A stretch of DNA of 64,000 bases from Staphylotrichum longicolle (Eukaryota > Ascomycota > Sordariomycetes > Sordariales > Chaetomiaceae): the NCBI GenBank assembly GCA_019096155.1, contig JAHCVI010000001.1, forward strand, positions 2,666,001 to 2,730,000. Reading direction: 5' to 3'. Made by a program: the position numbers and the translations under genes. Shown here one piece after another: positions 46,474-57,677 of the stretch. Below the pieces are notes generated by a model, which was not told the origin of the DNA, searched no databases, and saw only the letters and a program-made list of their open reading frames with translations. Position 1 is the first letter of the stretch. Each line of letters starts with the position of its first letter.

Positions 46474-47151
46474 GAGAGGTTGGATGGGAGAATCTTGGGT
46501 GGGTGTGTGGCTGGGGAAAGTTGGGAAGCGGTTTGTTGAAGTGTGGATGTAAAGGGGTTGTTTTGGGAGGCTTCAAGGGCTGTTTACATGGGACGGTTTG
46601 TAGTTGCTGTGTTGTCTCAAAAAGCAACCTCCAGGAGCACGCTGACACCCGCCACAGAAAGAATTCGAAAGAATCATGGCCGACCGCCAAGTCGTAGCCC
46701 GACTCAACGAGCTCGAAGGCCTCATCGAAGACGCCGCCAGGCGCAAGATGGCCGCCCCCGACCCGACCTCACCACCAACAGCGTACGCCCCACTCTCCCG
46801 CTTTCCCCTCCCCTTACTTCACTCTACTAACCCGTAGCGCAGCCCGCACACCCTCCCAGCACCGACCGTCCTCCACGCCCACCTGGCCCCGCACCTGGCC
46901 GCCCAACAGTCCCAGCTCAGTGCCAAGCTGGCAGACAGCCAGGCCGCCAACGCCCGGCTGTGGGAGGAGATCCAGGCGCAGCGGGCCGAGATGGAGGCGC
47001 TGCTGGGCGGCGTCGAGAAGGCGCTTCGCGACGTGGACGGCGCCAATGCCCTGCTGGGGAGGTCGCGGAGGAGCTTGCCGCCGAGACGAGGGCGGCCGAG
47101 GCGGATGTGAGGGCTGTTACTGCGAAGGGGGCTGCCGTGGGGGGGAATTGA
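45877..47151 (+). CDS. nnf1: Nnf1 kinetochore subunit (Mis12/MIND complex), two frame breaks
   Basis: Exons are 45877-46325, 46658-46782 and 46843-47151. They total 883 nt, an exact multiple of three only after restoring two bases, giving 294 residues. After a Pro/Thr-rich start come RAARLQAL, then NHSLDKISMDNFAACFPTV, QRKMVERLGDLW, KEFERIMADRQVVARLNEL and PHTLPAPTVLHAHLAPHLA, which match Nnf1 of filamentous fungi. The end is a coiled coil (EIQAQRAEMEALL). Nnf1 binds Mis12 in the MIND complex that links CENP-C to the outer kinetochore. Frame breaks fall at about 46182 (before the AAAANHSL segment) and about 47056 (a GGGG run before EVAEELAAETRA). Intron 1 (332 nt) is unusually long and contains T17 and G29 runs. 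Confidence 0.85.
46331..46472 (+). repeat. T17 and G29 homopolymer runs inside an Nnf1 intron
   Basis: A run of 17 T at 46331-46347 and a run of 29 G at 46444-46472 lie in the first intron of nnf1. The G run is long enough to form several quadruplexes on the coding strand. It may have expanded by slippage, and its true length is uncertain. Confidence 0.8.
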
Positions 47152-47746
47152 AGGGGATGGATGGAGTGCGGTTTGGATGGGATGGGATGATTGTTTTGTT
47201 TCAGGGCCGGGTTGAGTAGGGCAAGCGAAGCATAGCATGGGATTGGCGTTTTGGGGTGTCGTGAGGCTGGATATCGAGGCGTTTGCAGGATGTTTGTGGC
47301 CAATGTCACGTTGAAGGGGGTAAATCATCTCTCAGAAGTAAAAAACCAAACATGTGTCTGGTATTTGAACAAGATGCGGAGTCACGCATCTACGAATATA
47401 TCCTGGTATGTCCAACACAAAAGAACCACGGCCGCTTCCCCTGAATGGAAAACCCCTCCCTTTTACAAGCCAAGAAAAGTGGTATATAATGTTTCGACCC
47501 GCCCACCAAGTCCGCCCGCTCCCTCGACCTCCGAATGCCATGCTAAAGTTGGTATGCAAATCAGAAAGCTCGCCAGATGTATCGCGCCAGATGCTCCGCC
47601 TGTACCCAAGAACTCCACGCCGCATGTGACAAAATGAAAGCAAAGATGGTATATCCAAGTGAGTCGCTCGTCTCGCGCAAGAAGATGGCAAACAACTGCC
47701 GCAGATTGAAGAACAGCCCTCGGGTACGTGCAATGAAACAAGGCTC
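47152..47746. other. Convergent 3' intergenic region
   Basis: This lies between the stop codons of nnf1 (+) and the PH-domain gene (-), so it holds both 3' UTRs. No gene is supported. Confidence 0.4.
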
Positions 47747-49002
47747 TCACAAGCGCCTGTTCTCGGGCACGATGACCTGCCACGGGCCCATGACGTCCAC
47801 CTCGCCGTACGCCGGCGGCAGCACCCGGACCATCCGGCCGGTGCCCCAGTCCACGTACCACCGCTTGCCCCGTGCAATCACGTAGTTGCTCTTGCGCGGG
47901 CTCTTGAACAGCAGAACGCTGTAGCAGAGTCGTGCGTACAGCTGGTCGTGCGTCGTGGACCAGCCGTGCTGCGGCCTCCACTTGCCCGTGTCGGGATCGA
48001 TGTTCTCGTTTGGATACGATGTCGTCGACAGTCGCCCAACAATCGGGTGATCGGTTCGCGGGCCGTAGCCGGGGCCGTCTTCGTCGCCTCCGTATCCATG
48101 ATCTGGCGGTTCGCCGGCTTCACCGTCGCCATCGCCGTCCTCGTCGTCCTCGTCGCTCCCTTCTTGCCTCCGCTGCTCCGTCAGTCGGTGGAACCCGATG
48201 CTGTCTTCGGGCCTGGGCCGCTGTCCTCGGAGCCATCGTATCCTCTGGATCCGCGGAACGCTAAAATCTCTCGGAAAGTCGCGCTCGTCGATTGGTGGTG
48301 ACACGTTGATGGCGGCGAACAACCCGTCCAGCCATGTGACAAACGTCCCGATCTCGACGCACGACAACAAGAACTGATCCGTCTCTACCCTCAAGCGGAT
48401 GACGTACCGCCGCCTGGTTCGGTTAGCATGCCGTCTTGTAAAAAAATTGGAGTTGATCCCAAGCGGTTGGAGACGCACTTTCTGTAATCAGCGGCCATTC
48501 CCGCATCCGCGTGGAGCAGGCTGTAGCTCCTTTCCAGCGTCGACTTCTTCACCCAGGGCGGGTTGTCGGGCATGATGTCGGGCCCGTCGTGTTTCGTTGA
48601 CCACCATCCTCGCTCCTTCTTGACCGAGTAAATATTAAGCGCAGTGCCGCGTAGCTCGACGTACACCATCCTCCAGTCGCGGTACTCGGCCCGCTTCGTC
48701 GTCTCCTCAATCTCCATCTTGCGCATGAACACCCCTTCCAGATGAACATCGCACGAGTACTGCGGCAGCACGTCCTCGGGTATGCTGCTGGCAGTGCCCT
48801 GGCTGGCAGCGGCCAGCGCCCTCCTCTGCGCCTGGATGGCCGCCTTCATGGCCGACTCGTAGCTCGGCGGATTGGCTGGCCGCGAGGTCATGAGCTCTCG
48901 GTAGAACATGTCCTCCTCCATCGACATGCGGCGCGGGCGCCCCGACGGCGCCTCGCTGCCGGCGCTGTACTGGGAGAAGGCATCGCTGGGCCTTCGCGCC
49001 AT
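47747..49002 (-). CDS. PH-domain protein
   Basis: Exons are 49002-48479 and 48413-47747, 396 residues. After a disordered start with PANPPSYESAM comes a PH domain at about 88-215. Strand 1 is CDVHLEGVFMRKMEI, strands 2-3 include WRMVYVELRGTALNIYSV, and the domain closes with FVTWLDGLFAAINVS, the PH C-terminal helix with its conserved Trp. An intron (GTGCGT donor, GCTAACC branch) splits it just before RRYVIRLRVE. The C-terminal half has an acidic Asp/Glu/Gly linker and a Trp/Tyr-rich segment (KRWYVDWGTGRMVRVLPP). Similar fungal PH proteins are uncharacterised; phosphoinositide or membrane binding is inferred. Confidence 0.82.
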
Positions 49003-52000
49003 GAGATGGACGGCTGGTCGTGATGGCGGGCGGGAGGGTGCTGCTGCGCGCTACGGCGGCGGCGGCTTCGTTGAAAATCGGGACCAGGCCTGTTCCGTCC
49101 TCCCTCCCCCCTCCCCCTCTCCTGTTGGTTGTGGTGTTGTGGTTGCTGTGAGCGCTGACTCACTCTGGTGATGCTCCGTTCCTCTCCGGCATGACATGCC
49201 CGGCCCCGGCGTGGCTGTTGCGAGTCGAGAGCGGAGCCCGGCCTAGGCGCAACGCCGAGGAACGTCGTTGCAGATCGAGACGGATGAAGGGGTCGCCAAG
49301 GCCGCGAAGCTTGTCATACAAGATACCAAGACAAAAAAGCGCAAGGAAGGGCTGCAGGTAAGTCCAGGGGTGAAGGCGCCAATGCAGAAATGACGACGTC
49401 TGGGTCAGGTGGCGACGCGGTGCGATGCGATGCTCAAATCGACGTTGTGTCGTGTGTTGTGGAATTCTCAGTCAGGGTCCGCCAGGTCCGACAGGACGGG
49501 TGCAAGAGGCAAGCGCAGCAGAGGTAAAGGTAGGTAAACGAGCGGAACCGGACCGGGCCAGTGGAACTATGAATAGAGCGGAACACGGAAAGCGGAATGA
49601 GAATGGAAATGGGAGTGGAATAGAGCCTAGGGAGCTGGGAACGACTTTGACGTGTCCTGCAAGGTGCTAGGTAACTACGAACTTGGCAGGGTGGAGGAAG
49701 CAACGATGGAGAACGGACGAAGCAACGGGAAGCGGAAGCTGTGCCAATTATCTCAAGAGCGAAGGTCAGGCATGGCTTTGGCAACAGTTGAGGGGCTGAA
49801 AGCCACCCCCGGCCCGTCAGCACACTGGCGTCTTAAGGCACCCAGATCCCTGGAGCCCGTGCCAAGTGGCCCTGGAACTCCAACCTCGATCTCCCGGGGA
49901 GGGACCGTGAACGTTATTAGCCACCCGCTCGTTGAGGCAGGCGCCTGTCATTGGCATCTGCGGCAGCCCTGCTTCACGTGGAGGGCGTTATTACTTCACT
50001 TCGATTCGTACTCATCATCATCGACTTCGGACACCTGCCGGCTCGAACGGAGCAGCCGTTCTGGACTCCCTCGATGACACGAGAGCTTCCAGGTCCCTGT
50101 CGTGTGCAAGGTGTGGCAGCTCTGCGATGCTGTGCCGGGTGGCTCTCTTTTACCCGACTGGATCTTCAAAAGCCGTTGGCGCCGCCCGCAATTGCATCTC
50201 CATCAAATTTCATTTGGCTCTGCGTCTCTCTGCAACGCCGAGAATAGCACCCCCCTCGGCAGCCGTTCTTCACCTCCTGTCTGGCATATATTGCGAGTTG
50301 CCATCTCATCTGGGCCCACCACCGCCATCACCGTGTCTTTTGGTTCTTGTCATAACGACCGCCCTCCCCCTGCGATGGAGATGCTTCCCCCATCCCATCC
50401 CGGCCCCGCCGTGTCCGCCGATGGGCGCACCGGGGATACTGCGGCCAATCAACGGGCGCGGGCGTCACCTCACGCAAACCTGGACTAGGCTGTTCCAGGT
50501 AGGTGGTTGAGGGTCCGCATGGGGTTGGGTGCTGGGGTTCACCACATCGGGGCCGAAAGTTTTGAGACGGTCTTTCAGAAAGGTGCGTTTCTTCGACGAA
50601 TCGAACATATTTTTTTTTCGCCAGTTTTTCGCCTTCGCCTTGGCCGACTTGCCTCTGCGCTAGCCCTTCTGGCGCCGGCCTGCTTGCCTCGTCGAGCTGG
50701 AACCGTGCCGCAGCTGTCCTACCGTCACCGTTCTAGAAGGCAATGAACAAACAGCATTCCGCCCAATTTTGCCACACGACGGCAGGACCCCCCTTCCCCA
50801 AACTCCATGCGGCAGCTGAACTTGGCAGGTACGTACAAGTCGCGTCAGGAGGGAAGGAGCTGGACGGAAGAATCATCAGCTTTGTTCAATAGGGTTGCCC
50901 CCTTGGCCCGGCGTTTCTTGGACGGAACACCCGAGATTCCGCTTTTCTTCTGTTTGCTGATCCGTACTGGACGAACCGTTCTCCTTCCTTTTTATCTTTC
51001 CCTTCTCGGCACCCGCGCCGTGCTCTCCCTTCGAGGCTGAACGGTTTGGTGGGGCGCCGGTGGGTCCGACCATCGATTTCCGTTAAAGTGCGGGTGACGA
51101 TTCGGGAAGGTGGGAGTGCCTTCTTGTCAGGCCCGACAGATCTTCGGCAAGGGCGCGAATCGCTCTGTGCTCGTCTTCTTCTTCCACAATTGGCTGCCCG
51201 GAGTTGATCGTCACCAGACAAGGAAGGCGACGAAGCCGCTGACTTGGCTCGCATGATTTTCCTATAATTCCGTTCTCTGGAATATATGGCACCAGTGGAG
51301 CGCTTTTGGCCACCCTCACTCGACAGCAAAGGTGATGTTTGTGGATTTACCAGTTCATGATGATGGTCGTTTGACTTTGGTCCACGGTTGTCTTTCAGGA
51401 GAAATGAGACTGGCGCAATAAGGGACGCGCATCTCGACCTGCCTAAGCCGCCAACCGACTTCGCAGGATCCCCGGGATTCGGTGTCGGGAGGTGTTGTGT
51501 TCCGAGTCCTCTCGAGCTTACCAACCACCCCCGACCTCTCTGAAAACGGACCATATGACAGCAAAACCGGGACCACGGGTTTCAACATTGCTTCAACCAT
51601 TCCGTAACCAGCCTGGTGGGCTCGTGGGGCAGGCCAGCCCGTGATATTCCCCGTGGAGCCCCCAGGTTTTCGCCTCCGGCAACCCTCCGGAGCCGGGGGA
51701 CGGCACACAGTCATGATCCACGTGGAGAAGCGTTATCGGACTCTCAGGCTTTCGGATGGGGAGTGAGGATGCGACTGATGAGTGTCTGCGGTATTTGTCT
51801 AATGTACGAAGTAGGGGCAGAGGACTGTTGACACATGAAGATGGTGGAACTACCCACCATGATCCGAAACAACACCGTTGGCACACATCCTGCCATCAAG
51901 GTCCCTGGCCGATCCTCGGGAACAGCCAGGCGATCATTCCCAGTCGATCAACTGACGTGATTGCCATGGTAGGGATTTGGCTTACCTCGCTCGAGGCTGG

Positions 52001-53119
52001 TATCCGTAGCATGGCATTCTCTCGCCGGCATTGCCCGGTCTAGACGTCCGTCTGGGGGTGGAGCGTCGATCTCCAGGGCAGGCCCTGCCTGTGATCAACA
52101 ATAAAGAGGGCTTTGTGCTTTCATCACAGGCCAACGGTAATCCACGAATCCTGAACCACCTGCCCCCTTTTGGAGTCTGTCGAGGTGACGAAACTCGATC
52201 GTCAAGCCACTACTGTTGTGTTCCAAGGCACTGTGAAACGACGATGCAGTTCATGATCTCCGCCACAACTTCACCTTCCCCTTCGTCCATATCAAGGACC
52301 CACGGAGGAACAGCCGCGGTTCCTGATCTCTCTTGACATCATGACTTCTTCTAGAAGCTGAAGGCTTCGCAAAAGTAGTAGCTCGCCATCCCCGTCGGGG
52401 GATGATGACCCATGCATCTCTCCACTTATCCATAAACATCACGCCAGTAAGTGAACTGATTTGTATATCTCATACTGCTACCAGTACACATCCTCTCCAG
52501 CCCTAACAAGCGTTTCAGTCCGTCCATCCGAGTGTCTTATTGGCAGATGGAACCGACATCGCAGCTCCCGTACCCTCCAGGGCATGGAAGTAGACCGGGC
52601 CATGTTCTAGGATCCCGTCATCTTTGGTTGTCCCACAGCCTGCCCACCGATTCATACATATCCCTCCCATCTCTCTGATATACAGGCTCTGCCCCATACC
52701 CTTCTGCCCTTGCCCCTTGCGACAAAGCATAGCAGCAACGAGATGATCGCTGTGCTGCGTCCTCAGACAGGGAAAGAGAAGAGGGTAGAACAGCAACGCA
52801 AGTGAAGCAAGTACAAGAATCCATCGGACCCCAGCACCACCAATCGACGAAAGCACATCCACTTTGCATCACAAAAGAAAAGAGACACCCTAAAAGTAAT
52901 TCTTTTGGCCGGTTTTCCTTTCCTAACCTCATCATAATAGCCCCGTTACTCCATGACGCACCAATGAATGCCCGTCCTCCACTCCTAGAACCCCCGCCAC
53001 GCGATGTCAATACGAGATAACGAAATGTCTGGATTGTGCCTGCTCGTCATCAAAGAGACCAGCTTTGGTCCTTCGCCGACGGCAGAGAACAGCTCACACC
53101 GTTAGGCGGTAGTTGCCAA
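49003..53119. other. 4.1 kb gene-poor intergenic region
   Basis: No supported gene. Open frames reach 222 codons (50886-51554, minus) and 192 codons (49932-50510, plus), but both overlap antisense frames and have no recognisable motif. The rightmost few hundred bases are probably the 3' UTR of the G3BP-like gene. T-rich tracts such as the one near 50610 are isolated. Confidence 0.4.
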
Positions 53120-54867
53120 CTAGGCAGTACCGGCCTGGGAAGCTCCCCGTCCGCCGCGAGGGCCGCCACCGCGACCGCCGCGGGCCTGGCCGGTGAAGCC
53201 ACCACGACCACTCTGGCTGCCGGAACGCGTCGGGCCGTCGAACCCGCCGCGGCCACCACGGCCGGGACCGCCGCGTGTAGCGTTGTAGTTGGCACCGCCG
53301 TAGGCGTTGGCCTTGGGGCGGCGCTGCTCAACCACGATGTTCTCGCCATTCACAGTGTGGGGGTTGGCGGCGAGAGCGGCAGCATATCCGGCCTGAGTCT
53401 TGAACTCGACGAAAGCGCAGTTCTGGGCAACATTAGTCTGTCATGTCCAAAGTTTAACGAGGAATATCCATACCTTCTGGCGGTTGATATCAAAGTAAGC
53501 CAGCTCGCCAAAGCTGGTCAGGGCGCTCTTCAGGTCCTCATCCTTGACCTTGTCGGTGACATACTTGATGTAGGCCATGGTGCCTTCCTTCTCGGTCGGA
53601 GCGGCAGCGGCGGGCTGAGCGCGGCTCTGGCGCTTGGTCTCGGCGGTTTGCCACTCATTGCCCTGTTCCTTGGCGGCCGGTGCGGCAGGGGCGCTCTCCT
53701 GCTGCTGGGTGGCGGGCGCGGCTTGCTGGGCGGCAGCAGGAGCAGGAGCGCGCGGCTGAGCCGGGGCAGGCGGTGTGGCAGTCTTGGGGACGGGGACAAC
53801 AGGCCGGGGCGCCCCAGCAGCGGCAGCCACCCGGCTGGCCCACGACATCGGCTTAGGGGGCTCCTTGGGCTTCTCGGGCTGCGCAGGAGCGGGGGCCGGG
53901 GCCGGAGCACGAACAGGAGCGGGCGCAGCGGCGGGCGTCGGGGCGGGGTCTTTGGGTTCCTCCGGCTTCTTAACCTCCTCCTCAGCAATCTCCTCAACGG
54001 TCTGCTCAACATCGACCTGGGCCTCGGGCTCCTCCACCTTGGTAGTCTCCTGAGCCTCGGCAGCGGGCTCAGCAGCAGGCGCTTCCGTCGCTGCGGGCTC
54101 CTCACCCGCAGTCTCCTCCAGCTTCTCTGCCACGGCCTCGGTGTCCAAGGGAGCAGCCTCTCCCTCCTGGGAAGCGTCTTCAGCAGCAGGTGCATCGACC
54201 TTCGCCTCGGGCTCAGGTGCAGCAGGCATCTCAACGACGGCGGAGGATTCCTCGTTGGTGGCCTCGCCTTCCTCCTCTTCCACCTCCTCGTTAATATATC
54301 TCAGCATATCGTTGAGGACGAAGTAACCAGACGGTTGCTGGGCGAGGACGAATGTCTGCACAAACTTCTTGGGCTCGCCACTCTTGTTTGCCATCTCGCC
54401 AATGACTGTGATGAGGATGTTCTCCTCGGAGCCCTGGGTGTCGACATTGGAGATGCGGACCTTGCAGTCCTGGAAATCCATACCCTTGATACGCTCCTGG
54501 ATAGCCTTTCCAGAGAGACCAGTCAGTGCCAGTTAATCACAAAACTGGAGAGTAGTTTGTCCTCACATGTCTGCCGAATGAAACGTCGGCAACCTCAGCC
54601 TCGCGGCCGCAAACGAACTGTGCCTTCTTGCCATAGAACAGCTGCCGATACGGTCAATTCCATCCCAATGCGAGATTGGCAAGGCGTTGAACTCACATGC
54701 AGCCTCTCAGGCGACTTGCTCATTGTTGTGTAGTATTGCTCCACGAAATACCAGCCGACCTCGACCTTAGGGAGGGGGCCTTGGCTGTCCGCACTGGCCG
54801 GGGCCTCTGTTGTTGGGGCCGGAGCGGCATACTGGTCGTGGTGATTAATATTACCGTTGGTAGCCAT
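53120..54867 (-). CDS. nxt3: G3BP-like RNA-binding protein (NTF2 + RRM + RGG)
   Basis: Exons are 54867-54697, 54641-54567, 54505-53474 and 53422-53120, 526 residues. An NTF2-like domain (about 35-165) reads VGWYFVEQYYTTMSKSPERL, LFYGKKAQFV, VRISNVDTQG and FVQTFVLAQQ. A long Glu/Pro/Ala-rich acidic linker follows. An RRM (about 392-465) has MAYIKYVTDKVKDEDLKSAL, and its RNP1 (NCAFVEF) starts exactly at the last intron. The C-terminus is an RGG box (GGPGRGGRGG). This is the layout of G3BP, S. pombe Nxt3 and yeast Bre5, which nucleate stress granules and partner the Ubp3-type deubiquitinase. The plus-strand 565-codon frame across it is an antisense shadow. Confidence 0.9.
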
Positions 54868-57677
54868 CGTTACTCGAGGTTCCGGTGATGGAGTGGATGA
54901 TAGCTGTCCAAAAGTCGATGCCAAAATTCGGCGCGTGTGTGGTGGGGGGGAGGTGGGTGGTCGTCGAGGAGAAGCCGGTTTTCGGACGGTCGGCAGACGG
55001 AAAGAGGATATACCTAGCAAAAGAAGCTCAGCAAAGCTCGGCAAATGGAATTAACAAGCCATTGAAATCCGCGCCACCACGGTGAAGCAAGCTCGATGCC
55101 AGGTTTGAAGAAATACCAAATACGCACGGTTTCGGTTGCCTGTTGGCGCGACCTCAACTCAACGTCGCGAGGAGTGGTGAGAACGCAAGAAGGATCGGAA
55201 AAGTCGGTTTGAGAAAGTGCAGTGAGGGGAGAGAACTGCTCCGCCGGGATGGGGGATTTTTTTCGGCTTCGAGGTACGGAGATGGGGAAAGAGTCGCTTG
55301 GTTGCGCAGCTTCTGGAGTCGCGAAACTCTGCTCACAGTCGAAAATTGATTTGGGCAAGTTCGGGCAGGCAGGCCCACATCGAGGAGAGCACGGAACTTG
55401 CCTTGGCAACCCGGGGCTGCTGGGGTTCGCCACCTGCTCTCTGCCCTCACAACAGCTCTCGTCACGGCTACTGGAGCTTGCACCAAGGCCAACCAGCAAT
55501 GACTTCATTAAATCATACAGATGGCTTTTTACCGTAACTGGTGATGCTCCACTCGATCGTTCTATGCGCCGCAGACTGTCTGAGCAGCGTGGGGTGCTTC
55601 GTGCCTCAAAAGCTCAGACTGCGCAGAGCGCGGGTATGCAGCCCGAACTGCCGACTTGCGGTCCGTGGAGCAAGCCCAACCTGGGTCGGGACCCGTCCCC
55701 GGACCGTCAACCAACCTCCGTGCGGGCAGCGACTCGCTCCTGTTCGTTCAGCGCCGGCCGCCGGCACATTCCCTTGATGCCGGCCATGGAAACGGCTCGC
55801 CCGGTGCCGAGCTGCGTTCCAGGGACCGCCGCACCGGAGATGCAAAGCTTCACCTGGAGGCCTGCACAGTTTCAGGCCCACTGATGAATTTTATTGCTCT
55901 CGCCTGATACTCACTGAACAGAGTCTGGTTCTCATTTTCACAGCCGCCAGCAGCCAAACCAGAGAGGTTCAATGTTCTGGCGAGTTGCGTTGTTGAAGTC
56001 TACGTCGCAACTTCTGGCCTTTGCTCTGAGCACAACCCTAGGACACCATACTTTACTCCCGAGCCGGCAACAAGCCTTTCCCCTACCCTCATTCATCCCC
56101 TGCCTTCCTTGCGCCCCCGATGCTCACACGGACATCGCCCATCCAGAGAGGGCGAAAAAAGAATTCGATGGCGCCGGACATTTGTCCGGCGCCATCGTCA
56201 TCAGTAAGCCCGCGTGGGTGGTATTCCGCCGAGCTACACTAAGCTAGCTCATGATGCGATTCAAGGATCACGAACCTGGAAATGGGGTTGGCTCGGCATC
56301 GACCTCAAACCAGCAAGCCTGAAAGGCCTCCCATCACGAGGCGCCGGGGAAGAGCCGACCTGCTGCCTGCCTGCCGCTGCTGTGTCCTGCCTGCCGCAGT
56401 TGGCTCGGGCTGGGCTCCTGCAGGCCCTCCTTCCCCTCTCGGCGCCGCAAAGTCGTGTCGATTGGTGCCGTGCTGAGGCTCTTTCGTCACAACCCAACCA
56501 GGAAACGTGCCCACCTGCGCTTTGACACAAGCGGTGATCGGGATGCTGTGTGTGTGCCACCTTGAGCCCCCAGGATTGGTGCATCCCGCCGGCACCTGGA
56601 CGGGAAGGCCCCGGGTTTCCTTTGGGGTTCTCGGCGGTTTTGTTCGCAGCCTCGACGCAGCCCGGCTTGCCCGGCTTGCCCAGCGAGCCCAGCTGTTCAA
56701 GGACCGCGGCATGGAACCCCAGATGCTGTGATGCCACCTGATCGGCGCCAAGCATGACGAGGATCAACCAGATTACCCCACTGCCGCCAGGCCCCGGGCC
56801 CAGGATCGCGGGAGCAAGCCGGCCCATTTTCCAGCGTCGCATTCACTCTCGGCGAATGTGTGGGCAGCACTCAACATCCAACGGTGTCCGAGCGGCGTCT
56901 GGGAGAGGACCAAGAAACCCCCTTCTGGCCCCATTGTGGGGATTGGCGATGGCCTCATCAATCTTCCATCTTTGATTGCACTTGCTGTGAACGCAGTGTG
57001 TTTCTGGACCCCGTGGGCTGTTTCCGGCAAGGTTTCCCTTGCTCATCGAGTTCTGGTTCACTTTGCTGCGCTGCTGATCGTGGATCCCGCTCATTCTCGC
57101 CGGCCACCTCCTGTCTTGCTCGCAGACGCGAACCCATCTTGGCCTCCCCACCCTTCGAGCCGTGTCCTTTTGGTTGGATCAAAAAACGCCATTCGCCAAA
57201 CTCGATTCCCTTGTCGCCTGCGCCAGTGACGACTTGGCTGTTGGACCAGCCCGGCACTGGTGCCCGCTTGCACCCGGACTCAAATTGCCGGCATCAAACT
57301 ATCTACCGCGGAGCGAAGCTTGAGCTTCCGTCTTCCATAACCGGGTCCAACGTCCCCGTCTTACCGGGTTTTCAAGGCAGTTCACTGGCCGGCTGTCGCT
57401 GGGCGATGCTGTAGCACGTTTCCCCATCGCATGCCCTGGCCCCCCTGCCGAAGCGAATGCGACCTATCTCATTCCACGGAATGGGCTGCCCGTCATTTGC
57501 TGCCATACTCCAGCCTGCCAGCGATCTGCTTTCCCTCCTCGGTTAACTACCCGGCTGCTCGCTACTCTGGAGCAACACATCCGATTCTCTGAGTGGGTTT
57601 GTGAAAGTTCCTGGCGAGCTGAATACCCGTTTCAGGCCCTCTCCCTCGCCCTCGCCGCCGGATGAGTCGGATCGACC
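54868..57677. promoter_or_regulatory. Long divergent intergenic region
   Basis: This lies between the minus-strand G3BP-like gene and the plus-strand Zn2Cys6 gene. No coding region is supported. Open frames of 180-220 codons overlap antisense frames and lack motifs. It contains a perfect 15-bp stem palindrome at 56166-56197. Confidence 0.4.
56166..56197. repeat. Perfect 15-bp inverted repeat with 2-nt spacer
   Basis: CGATGGCGCCGGACA at 56166-56180 is followed by TT and then by its exact reverse complement TGTCCGGCGCCATCG at 56183-56197. The 32-bp palindrome is GC-rich and lies in intergenic DNA, about 1.3 kb from the G3BP-like gene and 1.5 kb from the Zn2Cys6 gene. Confidence 0.85.

Noticed and set aside
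50886..51554. 222-codon minus-strand frame
   Set aside because: Arg/Ser/Gly-rich without domain, and overlaps other random frames in a gene-poor region.
53036..54733. 565-codon open frame on the plus strand
   Set aside because: It is antisense to the intact NTF2-RRM-RGG gene and exists because that gene's Ala/Pro/Glu-rich codons leave the opposite strand stop-free.
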